Below are positions 20,724-32,103 of a stretch of 64,000 bases of DNA, one piece after another. Under the pieces are notes generated by a model. That model was not told the DNA's origin and did no database searches. It worked only from the letters and a program-made list of their open reading frames with translations. This DNA comes from Caenorhabditis remanei. Taxonomy: Eukaryota > Nematoda > Chromadorea > Rhabditida > Rhabditidae. The DNA is taken from positions 8,928,001 to 8,992,000 of the forward strand of contig NC_071331.1 of the NCBI RefSeq assembly GCF_010183535.1, given 5' to 3'. The number at the start of each line of letters is the position of its first letter. Position 1 is the first letter of the stretch. A program made the translations under genes and the position numbers.

Positions 20724-21434
20724 TATACTCGATTATAATAATTCTATTAATTTTATTTACTTTCTTATTATTATTATTATCGTGTATTCTTATTTTCTTC
20801 TCCTCCTTCCACATTCCAATCATTCTTATAATGTTATCTCATATATCTGTTGCTTCTCCAGCCCAAGCTCTCTATGCTTGTGTGGGAGAGGCCACAGGTA
20901 TATAACTTTGTCATGGACAGATACTGGGACTCCAGAACTGTCTATACTATTTCTTCCTCACCCACGCTCTACATTACGACATCTTGATCTTTCCTATCAC
21001 AAGCTCTTTCTTGCTTGTGTGGGGGAAGATGAAGATGGAACCCTTGTCCTGGACAGATGCTGCAACTCCAGCACTGTCCACACTCTCTAACAGTTATGAC
21101 ACATAACATTTTTGCTCTGTCTGTAGCCCCGCCCCCCGACAGACAGAGCCCCCTTTTTCTTCCCTTCCATCATTTCATTGTTCTGAGACCGTCGTGTTAA
21201 GACGGTCTCTTCTTTTTTCTCTCAATTTTATTTTCCTTATTTTTTATGTTCTCCATTGTTTTTATCCCCTCTCTTGTTATATCTTTTCTTTATTTGTTAA
21301 CTCTTGTTATTTAGTTATATAAATGGTTTAATTACCCAAGTTTGAGGTTCTCCACACCAAAAGCATTCTACCACACACCGACGCCAAGAATATTCCTGAG
21401 GACGCTTACGCCTGAAGGATTATTTTTGATTTTA
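20724..21434 (+). repeat. 3' LTR of BEL/Pao element
   Basis: This is the direct copy of 11389-12099, with the same length of 711 bp and no difference noticed. It is preceded by a purine-leaning stretch (GAAAGGACGAAAGGAGAC, 20686-20703), a candidate but imperfect polypurine tract. Confidence 0.92.
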
Positions 21435-21889
21435 AAAAAAGAACTGCAAAGAACTTGAAAAGTTCTAACTCTTGAATCACAAATAAAAAATTACAGCTAC
21501 AATGATAACTCATTTTTTCAAAAGTGAGATAGAAAACAATATTATTCATTTTACAACCACACACTGACAGGTCATGACTGTGGAAGTAAGATTTCGACGT
21601 TTCGATGACGTTTCATGAAAGTTTCTTCAAATTTTTTCCTTTGATACCGTTTGTTTCCTAACAACGAACCGGCAGATTGAATTCTAAATTCATCAAACCA
21701 AACCACTTTTCAGTTCCCAAAAAATGAGGGAACGATGTCTGAAATGCAACCACACAGACGTCTGCCATAATCATGAAAGGTACTCGTCAGCAAGTGAGTT
21801 ACACATTTTTTTTCTGTATCATTGAAAATTCAAAATAGTAGGAACTTTTGAAAATTCGATCATTTTGAAATGTACTTTATGACATAAAA
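21435..21889. other. 5' flank of PAQR copy 3
   Basis: This contains a possible leader exon (ATG near 21725, then CGTCAGCAA|GTGAGT at about 21800) shared with 4640-4670 at copy 2. It also contains the empty site of the CTCAGGTAA element. The acceptor TTTTAG used by copies 1 and 2 reads TTTATG here (near 21880), so the leader could not be spliced normally. Confidence 0.55.
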
Positions 21890-23120
21890 TTCACAAAACC
21901 CTCTGGCAAAATGACTACGTCATCAATCACTACATGCCTCCAGCAATGACAAAAGAAAGATGTGTGCAAAGAGGTGAGAAGGGAAATTATCTGTTTCTAC
22001 TGGTTTACAAACTTTATACGTTCTACTTGACATATTCGTCATCTTTCAGCGCCTTCCACATCAACAACGAGACAATCAATATCTGGAGTCATTTACTAGG
22101 ATTCATCTACTTCACCTATCAACAATACTACACAAACTACATAGTTCTCCCATCAGTTGGATCTCATAAAGCTGATCATTTCGTGTTCACTCTATCAATA
22201 TTTGGAATGCAAATGTGTATGCTCCTCTCAGCAAGTTATCATACATTCGGGTGTACAAGTATTGAGATGAGACAGAAATGGCTGAAAATGGATATATTCG
22301 GAATATCGGCGGGTCTACTTGGAATGTATTTGAATGGAATTTACACTGCGTTTTTCTGTTTCCAGGTGAGCATATTTGAAGGGATCGGGTGGGGGAAACG
22401 ATCATTCTTTGACATTCCTAAACAAAAATTCTTTCAGGACCACCTAACATCTTACATTTACATTCTTCTCGGCATATTCGTCTGCTTATGTACCGACTCG
22501 GCAAGATTTCTTTGAGCGAAAGATTGTTGGTGAGTCTATCAAACGAAGTTACTGAAAGAACAGTTAGGAAAAAACAGTTCATACATTAACAGCTATCTGA
22601 AACAGTCAAAAAATCTCAAAAATTGATATTTCCAGGCACCCGAGTCGGTTTACTTCACATAATTTATTGTATCATCATCACATTCGGAATCTGTCCGACA
22701 GTTCATTGGGTGTTCTTTCATGGTGGATTTGATAGTGATCATGTTGTTGTGAGTTTATGTTTCAATATTTTCATTTAGTCGGAAGCATTGTGAACAGACT
22801 GGTACAAACATTATATACAAATTATAATTGCACCCGATCCCCCAGAAAGAGCCTTTTTCATAAATTCGTGTTTCAACTCCTTCTTTTCCACTTATCAAAA
22901 CTTCACGTTTCCATTAATCAGGCGCATTTATCAGAAATGGCTCCCCAATGTTATTGTACTCTACTCATTGATAGCTGCCGCCTTCATGTTCTATGTCACA
23001 ATGGTGCCGGGGAGACTTTGGCCAGGTATATAATTGAAAATCCTCGGAATTTCTCATTTCCTCTTTTTTCACTTTCTCAAGAAACAAAATATCTTTAATT
23101 ATAGTCATCCCTCAATGTAA
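21890..23120 (+). pseudogene. PAQR3-like receptor pseudogene, copy 3
   Basis: This is the third copy of the PAQR gene and keeps TGG where copies 1 and 2 have TAG. Its main exon (22050 onward) reads FHINNETINIWSHLLGF and continues cleanly to the splice site at about 22363. It is broken elsewhere. There is a 2-bp gain in the first exon (ACAAAAGAAAG near 21947, against ACAAGAAAG). The exon beginning at 22438 lacks bases found in the others. The last exon is almost entirely deleted, so that the penultimate exon ending at 23025 is followed within 75 bp by only its final bases (CCCTCAATGTAA, ending 23120). It is more diverged from copies 1 and 2 than they are from each other. Confidence 0.82.
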
Positions 23121-23888
23121 ATCTGACTTTTTGAATATTGGTTCCTTATAGCTCACTTCTTTATTTTTCCTGCTTCTTCTGTTAGTTTCTGCCGGAGTTT
23201 AACCAAGTCTTGAATTATTTTTGTTTCATGTTGCAACGCATGTTTACAACTGAAAGTGTTTACACGAAGTTCTCCTAGATTTTGGAATAAGAAAGAAGCA
23301 AGATAACAATATTTGAGATGACAATATTTATATCTCATTTTGAGAACTTTTTCTGTTTCGATAGTGAGTCACAAAATTTTATAAATTCGAATAAACCAAT
23401 CACACCGATTTTAATTTTCTAACAAGGTGAATTGTTTTTGGTGCTTAAGTAGAGACACTGTTTCAAAATGATGTTAATTGTTTCATTAGTTCATACTTGT
23501 TATTTCGTCTGTCATTCCACAGTTGACTTCCAGTTGAAAGCCTTGCGATAGCACCGCTTCTTTCATGCTTCAAATTTCACATGACAGTTATTCACAACAG
23601 AACTGAACGATATTTGGCTGTGATCTATCTTTTATGTAAATTGCTCTGAGACTGATTCGCATTAGTTAAATCCCCTTTCTATTTTCACAAACGGATCTGA
23701 TCAAAAAATCGCAAAACTTCATTTCCCGGTGTGAGCAGATAGGCTTTTTTCAAACTTTTGCAGGGAAACTGAAGTATTAATAGTGATTTTGATGATACCT
23801 TTCAGAATTAGTTAAAGAAACTTTTGGACGTTTACAAGTTCAAAGCAAATCGAGTTAACCAAAACATATGAATGTCAGTTTTTTGAAC
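23121..23888. other. Relic of acidic gene 3' flank
   Basis: Around 23330-23420 and 23455-23590 the sequence weakly matches the acidic gene's 3' UTR and downstream DNA (GAGAACTTTTTCTGTTTCGAT, AATAAACCAATC, ACTGTTTCAAA, TTCCAGTTGAAAG). The PAQR-acidic gene block was therefore present here too. No intact gene is seen. Confidence 0.5.
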
Positions 23889-24518
23889 TTAAAGGTGGGC
23901 TAAACTCAACTCTGATATTTTCATAGAATAATGTATGAGTACCTGTGAGTTCATTTTCATATCGAAAAAATTTTAAAAATCGGTCAGGAACCCGCTGAAA
24001 GCGATCGCCGGTCAGTTTGGGCATTTCGGTGGCCTAGAAATTCGACATCGGCCATGTTGATTTTTTCAAAGTTTGTCGGTATTTTCGTTCATTTTTGTTG
24101 TTTTTTTTCAATAATTTTGAAAGTAAACGGCAAAAATTGATAGAATTATTACAAAAACGGTAGAAAAAACGAAGAAAACTCGAAAAAAACAACATTTTCG
24201 AAAAAGTTCTAGAATGTTCCACAACCACTGAAATGCCCAAACTGTTTCGCCGCTCGTAGCGGGGAATGGACCGAATTAAAAAATTCTTTCAATATGATAA
24301 TGGACTCACGGAAATGAACAAATGAACATACGGCCGAAGTCATATTTCTGGGCCATAACACCACTTTTCACCGGCCACCGAAATGCCCAAACTGACCGGC
24401 GATCGCTCTCAGTGGGTTTCGGACCGATTTTTAAAATTTTTTCGATATGGAAATGAACTCACAGGTACTCATACATTATTCTATGAAAATATCAGAGTTG
24501 AGTTTAGTCCACCTTTAA
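23889..24518. mobile_element. Foldback element flanked by TTAA
   Basis: The arms are inverted repeats of about 150 bp: AGGTGGGCTAAACTCAACTC at the left and GAGTTGAGTTTAGTCCACCT at the right. Each arm runs inward through ACTCATACATTATTC to a GCGATCGC word. The outer bases are TTAA on both sides, compatible with a piggyBac-type TTAA target duplication, although the TIR start is not the usual CCC. The middle (24050-24350) is AT-rich and non-coding. Confidence 0.75.
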
Positions 24519-25126
24519 ATAGTGATTCCTTCACAAAATGAAGTGGAATTTTGAAAATCCAACATTGAAAAAATCTTTTTCAGCTTTTTCGTAAAATGCG
24601 CCAACTCTAAGAACTTGATTCAGAGCCCTGAGAACAAGCAAAAGGAAAAATATTATCTAAGACAAGACCAAAATCGCAAAACAGAGTGAGAAGTATGTTT
24701 GTTACACGAAACAGTACCAATATTATACACATTCTGATTTTTGCCGCATCAACTTATTTGACAAATCGAGAATTGAAGGTTACATCTGATCTTTCCATCA
24801 TATTATCCTGTTTTGGCAGTGATAATAATTTTCACTGATAATAAATCCCTGATAATAATTTTTGTGTTCAAATTAGAATTTATTCTTTCTCCGAAATTGA
24901 AATATTTATCATTAATTTAATGACAACAGAATAGAAATCTTTAATGGAATCTCATATATTTAATTTTCGTTCATCGAATAATAATTCGTCAAATTTCCAA
25001 TCAGTACCCGGTGGGTGCCACCGAAGTGAATTGTTTCTTCTAAGTGCTTGTTTTTTCGTCTTGTTTCTTTTTTTTCGTTGAACACGTATTGATCATAGTT
25101 AATGGAGAGTCAAAGGAGCAATGGAG
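24519..25126. other. Intergenic, part of tandem segmental duplication
   Basis: From about 24740 onward this matches 27780-28135 (for example TAATTTTCGTTCATCGAATAA at 24961 and 27977). A short TTACACGAAACAGTACCAATATT near 24705 is a further relic of the acidic gene's C-terminal exon. No gene is seen. Confidence 0.55.
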
Positions 25127-25942
25127 TTAGAGACGGTTTAGATGATTTCCAGCCATTGGGAATGGGGGGACCTGGAAAGTGAAGGAAGGATTAGGAGAAT
25201 ACTGTTTCAGTGAACGGATAATACAGGTGCTGGGTCATTATATTTATTAGGTGACTGTAAAAATCCGACTCACATTAGCAAGAGTTTCCAGTAGCCTGAC
25301 CGATTTACTGGCCACATCCTTATTCGAATGGTTAGTGAGATGTCTTGCTTGTAGTTCCAATTCTTCTCTTCCTTTCGGTCCGTATATTGAGAAGAATAAA
25401 GTGTGAGATGGGTTGTGAAATGGGTCCTGAAATATATATTTTTTAAAATAAAATGCCTGTTTTCCCCACTGAATATTTCCGCTAAATTTTTTTGCACTAA
25501 TAAGAAGGGGTCATAAATCATACCAAATTATGCTCCGCTATCCGATCATAGGTCAAATTCAATGCATCCACTGCCGACGTCGTACACAGAATCCATGTGA
25601 CCGCCCTAATCAAAACTTCTTCTTTGTCAGTGTCCAAAATCCTTAGAAGACCAGAAACTGATTTGTTTCCAAGAAGATATGGAACCATATCAGGGCAACA
25701 AGAGAGGTTAACCATATCAGGGCAACAAGAGAGGTTAACGAGCGGAGGGCATTCAGGTTCACTTCTCCACGAATCCATAGCCGGTTCAAGCAATGAGGGA
25801 TCACGGGGACAAATTTTGGGATTTGTTCTTTTCGAATAGTGATTGACAGGTTGGTGAGGGCTTGCATGGCTACCACGACTTCCATTTCATCTTCTGAAGT
25901 CAGGCGGGACACGATGTGGTTTAAGGCAAGTTTCATGACGTC
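25127..25942 (-). pseudogene. Partial broken copy of the helical-repeat gene
   Basis: This duplicates the last three exons of the minus-strand gene at 28140-30767. Equivalents of exon 4 (25942 down to about 25530), exon 5 (about 25432-25284) and exon 6 (near 25185-25127) are present in the right order. Exon 4 carries a 27-bp tandem duplication (the CCATATCAGGGCAACAAGAGAGG unit at about 25683-25737) and a 4-bp loss near 25740, so its frame is broken. The upstream exons 1-3 are absent, replaced by the acidic gene's promoter region. Confidence 0.85.
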
Positions 25943-26176
25943 CTGAGAACGGAATAAATGTCAATTCTCATCGAGCTCAATCCCAGTCTTCCCACGACAT
26001 GATACAAAAGACCGCCCTTTGATGTCACATTCCCATCGCCGCTATGGTCTCCATAATCAGGTGGGTGATACTATTTTGGGCGTGGTTTTCCATTATACTG
26101 TATTATCTAACAGAAGGCATACTCACTCTTGGATACGGTTAGCAACTCTTCCTCTTGGAAAGACGACTTGCTCAAA
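25943..26176 (+). promoter_or_regulatory. Upstream region of acidic gene, conserved between copies
   Basis: 25965-26176 matches 8365-8584 upstream of acidic gene copy 2 almost base for base (TCATCGAGCTCAATCCCAG, CCACGACATGATACAAAAGACCGC). This probably carries the promoter and 5' leader. I do not recognise a specific factor site. Confidence 0.5.
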
Positions 26177-26935
26177 ATGCGCTCACTACTTCCTGTTTTT
26201 ATCCTTTTTCTTGGTTTCTTCGCAATTGCAACTGCTCGCAGAATAAACCTTATAGTCAAGAAAACTAATGAATGGTATGATTCTGCCACAATTCAATCTG
26301 TAAGTTTTTAATATCCTTTGTTTTCTAATCCATCAAAACATAAATTCCAGGTCGACTATGAGAAGCTGGGACGGAAAAGTTGGGACGAATTGACTGAAGT
26401 GGAGAGATATCTATTGGATACTGAACATGCTTTACGTGGTTTGAATTCAGATTCTGTTTCAAAAGATTATGATTATCAGGAAGAAGAGTATGACGAGATC
26501 AACCATGATTCGAAAGAAAAAGACAATGATGACGCAACAGATTCTGAAGAGAACAGCGTCAAGGATTCAGATGAAGACGACGAGGAGAATTCTGTTTCAG
26601 ATGAAGCTATTGAGGAGGGTGTAGTGACTGAAGAAGATGATAACGATAACGATGCAGATGACGGTAGTAATGAAAACCAATCGAAAGAAGAAAATGATGA
26701 AAGAGAGGATTCCGAAGAAGACAGCTCCGAAGATTCAGATGAAGACGAGTCATCAGAAGAAGTATCCCAGGAACCTTCAGAAACTAGCCATCACTACAAT
26801 GACAGAAGAAGAATCGGAGGGAGAGCAGCCCGTGTTTGGAACACGAGACAGTACCAGTATTACCATCTTTCTGTTCATTATCTCATCAATGTGTATGTTA
26901 AACTGAGAAGCGAAATTGATATCGGACTTTTCTAA
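26177..26935 (+). CDS. Small secreted acidic protein, intact copy
   Basis: There are two exons, 26177-26299 and 26351-26935, with a 51-bp intron (GTAAGT...TTCCAG), giving 235 residues. The start ATG at 26177 opens a clear signal peptide (RSLLPVFILFLGFFAIATA, cleavage likely near residue 20). This is followed by a basic segment (RRINLIVKKTNEWYDSA) and a conserved GRKSWDELTEVERYLLDTEHAL helix. A long Asp/Glu/Ser-rich middle (about residues 70-180) could bind cations and is rich in casein-kinase-2-type SxxE/D sites. The conserved end carries HYNDRRRIGGRAARVWNTRQ and LINVYVKLRSEIDI. Length and sequence suggest an extracellular or secretory-pathway protein; I do not recognise the family and assign no function. 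AATAAA at about 26982 follows the stop. Confidence 0.82.
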
Positions 26936-28139
26936 AATTTTCTTCTGTTTCGATTGTGTGTCAAAAATTTCATAAATTTTGAATAAACTAATCGTTTTCG
27001 TGCACGCAAAAGTTGTAGACGAGTGTGGGAGAGTGGAATTGACATTTGTTGAAAAACTACGGACACTGTTTAATCTGGGGTTATATTTTTCATTAATTTA
27101 TACTTGTAGTTTTGGGCGCATCACTTCTCTTATTTCACTTTGAATTCCAGTTGAAAGTTTCGAGGTAGCACCACTACTTTACTGTTTCAAAGTCCCCATA
27201 ACAGCCATTCACAACAGAACAAAACGATGTGTGCTGTGTGCGATTTCCCAGTTATCTATCTTTCATATGTTGCTCTGAGAGGCAGTAAAAATGGGGAACG
27301 CGTAAAAAAGAAAAAAAATTAACATAAAAAATGATTATCGGAACTAACTCTATTGAAAATCTTCCAAACATCATTTTTGTAAATACATTAGAATTGCAAG
27401 ATAGTTAGGATAAAAAGAAGAATATGAAAATGAGAGCCCTCTCTATGAAGGAAGGTGATATTGGTAACAGTAAAGAAAGTCAACAGTAGGGAGGAGTCGA
27501 ATACTGTTTCAAACTGTCACTGAGAAGAGGAATGGAAAAGAGCAAGATAGTATGGATGCTATCCAATAGAGGGGTGTTAGACTTTGCACGAGAAAGCTCC
27601 AGACGAATGATTAACAAAATGAATCTCAAAATTTTGAATTTTGGAAGCTTAAGGAATAGAATGAAAAACTATGAAAAATAAAATGAAACACGACTACTGG
27701 AACTGAAATTTGTATCTTTGGAAACAGAATGCAATACTCAATGTTGAATATATGTTAATAGTTCATCGGCTTGATAAAAACATAAATAGTAAATTTTTGA
27801 CAAATCGAGAATTGAAATCCACATCTGATCTTTCCAATAAATTTTCCTGTTTCGACAGTATGTTGTCACTGATAATAATTTTTGTGTATATTGTTTTTCT
27901 TTCCAAAAAAATCAGAACATTTATCATTAATTTAATGACAACATAATAGAAATCTTCAATGGAATCTCATTTATTTAATTTTCGTTCATCGAATAATAAT
28001 TCGTCAAATTTCCAATCAGTACCCGGTGGGTGCCACCGAAGTGAATTGTTTCTTTTAAGTGCTTGTTTTTTCGTCTTGTTTCTTTTTTCGTTGAACACGT
28101 ATTGATCATAGTTAATGGAAAGTCAAAGGAGCAATGGAG
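26936..28139. other. Intergenic, duplicated elsewhere
   Basis: 26936-27680 resembles 10456-11340, and 27780-28135 resembles 24740-25120. No intact gene is seen. An open stretch at 27710-27946 has no recognisable features. Confidence 0.5.
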
Positions 28140-30767
28140 TTAGAGACGGTTTAGATGATTTCCAGCCATTGGGAACGGGGGAACCTGAAAAGTGAAGGGA
28201 GGATTAGAAGAATACTGTTTCAGTGAACCGATATACATGTGCTGGGTCATTATATTTATTAAGTGACGATAAAAATCCAACTCACATTAGCTAGAGTTTC
28301 CAGTAGCCTGACCGATTTACTGGCCACATCCTTATTCGAATGATTAGTGAGATGTCTCGCTTGTAGTTCCAATTCTTCTCTTCCTTTTGGTCCGTATATT
28401 GAGAAGAATAAAGTGTGAGATGGGTTGTGGAATGGGTCCTGCAATACATTTTTTTTAAAATAAAATGCCTGTTTTCCATACTGCACATTTCAGCTAAATT
28501 TTTGTTCTTGCATTGGAGAAAAATTTTATTAATCCTACCAAATTATGCTCCGCTATCCGATCATAGGTCAAATTTAATGCATCCACTGCCGACGTCGTAC
28601 ACAGAATCCATGTCACCGCCCTAATCAATACTTCTTCTCTGTCAGTATCCAGAATCCTTAGAAGACCAGAAACTGATTTGTTTCCAAGAAGATACGGAAC
28701 CATATCCGGACAGCATGAGAGGTTTACGAGTAGTCGAAGGGCATTCAGGTTCACTTCTCCACGGATCCATAGCCGGTTCAAGCAATGAGGAATCACGGGG
28801 ACAAATTTTGGGATTTGTTCTTTTCGAATATTGATTGACAGGTTGGTGAGGGCTTGCATGGCAACCACGACTTCCATCTCATCTTCTGATGTCAGGCGGG
28901 ACACGATATGGTTTAAGGCAAGTTTCATGACCTCCTGGAAACGAAAAAAATGTCATCATAATCTTAAACATAATGACTCAGACTGACCATATTATCCGAC
29001 GACACTGCCATATTAGCAATGCACTGTAACAGTATTACTCTGGTAGACCTCGGCCAATGTTTTGAGTCCGGTAGCATCTCTACCACTCGATTTGTCAGTC
29101 GGAATTCCCTCATGAGTAATTGATTCGATGGATAAGCAGTTGCATTTGATAGAACAGTGAGGAGAGGGAGGAGGAGTTCCGCGGTAGGGTCCATACATTG
29201 TAGGGCGGAGAGAATCTGGAAAACTCGTTTGAGTACGGGAAGAGCAAAATAAAAATTTTTCATGGACTCTTGATAGTTTGTTGAAAAAGAAAGTGTTATT
29301 ACATCCAGTCAGTATTTAGTAACTTATCCATCGAAACCAGTTTCAAAATCTCTACATATAACCCAACATGAAGATTACCCGACACTAGTGCTCCAAAAAG
29401 TTTGCATTACCTGCTTTGCATCAAAATCGGTCAGTAGCTTCTGATGATGGTACAGCCTGTCGATAAGTGCTCGTAGCCTAGGTGATCCCACAAGTTCGGC
29501 TGCCGGGTTTACAGTAATCCTCCATTCCGGATTGCTTTCATCTGGGTCTTTTTGAGGGACCGCCTGAAATTTTTCAGTAAAAATTTTATTTTGATAAAGT
29601 TTCTCAGTCTCCATATATTCGTGAAAATTTCTATGTTCTATTTCTGTAGAATTTTGTTGACAGTAACCCTAGTTTTTTGTTTTTTTTTACTTCTCACTTT
29701 TTCTGAACCCTTTTCTACCCCTCTGGCTATTTTCAGTTCCCACGATTTCCATTATTTTATAGCCTCGGTCCCCTTTCCTTTCATCATAAATCTCCCCTTT
29801 TTTCTCTGTGAAGATTGAGGTAGTGGTGTGCTCAAATGGAAAATGAGGGGAGAAAAGGGAAATTGGAGTGAAAGAAGATGAGATTGGTCTGGTTTTTCAA
29901 TTTTCCCAAGGGGGAATGATGAAAGAAGAGAAAGGAAATGAATAAAATGAAAGAGAAGATTGGTTGGTGGTCTCGCTCCGTTAAGTTTGTTGGTAAATTG
30001 GATGGAATCGGAAAAAAGGTTTATGAGCATAGCTTTGGAGCACCTGAGCCGATTTTGAAGGTTGAAAAATCTAGAACATTTTCGGTGGACCTGCTGGTTT
30101 AAAACTTTTCGATGAATTAAGAAGAATCGAATTGAAACGAAACAAAAATTAAGCTTATCTCGTATTCATGAAACTGTACTAATATCGAAATAGGACCGCT
30201 TTATCCCTGATCTCTTTTTTTCTTGCAGAGGAAACCATTTGCATCTTTGAAAAAACTAAGAGATCAGAACCAATATCTAAATCGGTTTTTTTGTTCTTCG
30301 AGAAACAGAAAATGTTTGTGGGTGGCACTTCGCAAATACTGGTGGGTGTTAAAAACACAAGGGCTATTTGACTATCAGATAAAATCGAACACGAAAATTT
30401 TGAACGTGAACATAAAATAAATCACACTCTATTATTATAAAACTAAATTCGACTTTTTTGATAACAGTTTCAGGGGACAGATGAAACAATTTTCAAATAT
30501 CTGCATTGATAATTCTATCAACACTAGGCTTTCCAGACTTCCAGACTTCTTAAAAATAAATATAGTTGGTTTTTTGAGTTCCACTATAAAAGAACATTAG
30601 TGTTTCAAAGATATCAGATATATTTAACTGAAATTTTTTTGATCAATTGGCTTATAACTTTTTGAACATACTGTCTTGTTTCTGCCACCAAATAATGATC
30701 CTACCTGAAATCGTCCAAGCCTCGGACTAGCGATTTCGACCACGAATCCCGAGTTCTGCTGGCCCAT
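28140..30767 (-). CDS. Helical-repeat (armadillo-like) protein gene
   Basis: Six exons join in frame with phase-0 introns: 30767-30705, 29563-29411, 29215-28988, 28934-28539, 28438-28286 and 28184-28140. They give 345 residues with start MGQQNSGFV and end NHLNRL. All borders are GT/AG. The central exons consist of leucine-rich amphipathic helices of the armadillo/HEAT kind (LLPLLTVLSNATAYPSNQLL, VVVAMQALTNLSI, LLRILDTDREEVLIRAVTWIL, VRLLETLAN). This suggests a protein-protein interaction scaffold. The first two exons lack an obvious targeting signal. I do not recognise the orthologue. Intron 1 (about 1.14 kb) is pyrimidine-rich on the coding strand. The 3' half was tandemly duplicated to 25127-25942, where it decayed. 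Confidence 0.8.
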
Positions 30768-31314
30768 ATGGTGAGGTTAATGACTGAAAATCAATATGTA
30801 TTGAAGATGATAATACATGAATGGTGAAAAAGAACGAGTAAATAATTAGAAAACGTCATGAAACGGAAAAACAGATGATTGTGATAGGTTTATTGTCACA
30901 GTCAAAACAATCAGTTTTGGTCATGAGCTTCAATCAGATACTTTTTATATGGTCTAGCAGATATTGTGGGTTGGAAAACGTGAAACAACGAAGTACCTGT
31001 TTTGGGATACGAGTTTTTTACTTTCAGTTCAAAGTTCCGTTTCAGGAAGAGTATAATTAAAATAACCATCTAGCATTGTAGTCGTTAAGTTATATTCCTA
31101 GAAACAAAATGCTTTCGAATCAATGAAAAAAGATATTCCTGATTAAAACTCTTGCAATGAAACCGGAAAATTCTACTGGTTTCGGTGGTCAAAGTGCAAC
31201 TTGATGCACATGTATATTCACTGTTTCAGATAAGTGATTTGACATTCGAAAGAAGTTGTCACTAATATTCGGATATGTTACGGTAATCAACTTTAAAACA
31301 GATTTTGAAATTAG
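30768..31314. other. Intergenic, upstream of helical-repeat gene
   Basis: This should include the promoter of the minus-strand gene at 28140-30767. I see no coding exon and no recognisable control element. Confidence 0.4.
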
Positions 31315-31381
31315 CATACTTGCAAATTTACGGCCCGGCCCGGCAAGGCCCGAAGGCCCGGGCCGGGCCGTTGCAAGTATG
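31315..31381. mobile_element. 67-bp GC-rich CATACTTGCAA-end element
   Basis: The element consists of little more than its ends: CATACTTGCAAATTTACGG, a GGCCCGGCCCGG core, and CCGTTGCAAGTATG. It is flanked by a perfect 8-bp duplication GAAATTAG (31307-31314 and 31382-31389). It is the minimal member of the family at 3601-3881, and its perfect duplication shows that such tiny copies have moved. Confidence 0.88.
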
Positions 31382-32103
31382 GAAATTAGAACTTCCACAC
31401 AGAACAAAATAAAAGGTGTTCAAGAAGATTCCATAGCTAGCAGGAAACAAGGAATCATAAAATCAGAAAATGGTGGGAGGAGAACTACACAATTTTTCTG
31501 TTTTTAGTGAAACAAACAATTTGGGGATAGTCTTCGAGAATGCTGAATTGAGAAAAAATATCTATGAGATTTAAAATGGTTTGAAAAGACAACGAACTAT
31601 CATCAAAAATCATCAGCAAGAAAGTTAAACGTCTTTTTGAAACATTCAAAATTTTATGAGCTAAATCAGAAAATACGTGTTTTTAGGGGACTACGACCTT
31701 GTGAAGCTATTTTTTTAACTGCACAAAAAATGAGTCATCCGACATATTGTATGCATCGAGTTAGCTTCAAATCAATAGTTAAAAACAAAACCACCGAAAC
31801 TAAAAACTTTTTTTTATGCAGTAAAAAAACTTGAAATTTTGAAGTTCTCACAGGAAATGTTTCGGTTTCATTAACCTGATGAATGATTATGAAATCCTAA
31901 AAAATTGATGACAAATAGTCATTTTTTTCCGAAAAATATGTTGTAACTTTATTGATCAATTAGCGGATTAATTAAATGACCCCAAAATATCTACTTTTCG
32001 AAACAGTAATAATATTCTCAAGGGACAAATTTCTGGGAAACAGTTTACACTAAAAGCGAAAAACTACAATAGGGGTCATAAAACCAATCATAAAAGTATA
32101 AAA
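31382..32103. other. Intergenic, AT-rich
   Basis: No gene or repeat is recognised apart from the 8-bp target duplication at its left edge. Confidence 0.4.

Larger units (their letters stand above)
11389..21434 (+). mobile_element. Complete BEL/Pao LTR retroelement
   Basis: This 10,046-bp element has two 711-bp LTRs (11389-12099 and 20724-21434) that are the same wherever I compared them, so the insertion is young. Order: 5' LTR, tRNA-Gly-type primer site directly abutting the LTR, gag-protease-RT-RNase H-integrase frame, env-like region continuous with pol, a third ORF with zinc knuckles, 3' LTR. Flanks are A-runs (11384-11388 and 21435-21440), compatible with a 5-bp duplication AAAAA but not proof of one. 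It lies between the 3' flank of acidic gene copy 2 and PAQR copy 3. Both the env-like region and the extra third ORF are unusual for BEL/Pao. Confidence 0.93.

Noticed and set aside
29552..30030. Open frames on both strands near 29.6-30.0 kb
   Set aside because: They lie in intron 1 of the helical-repeat gene and reflect pyrimidine-rich composition.
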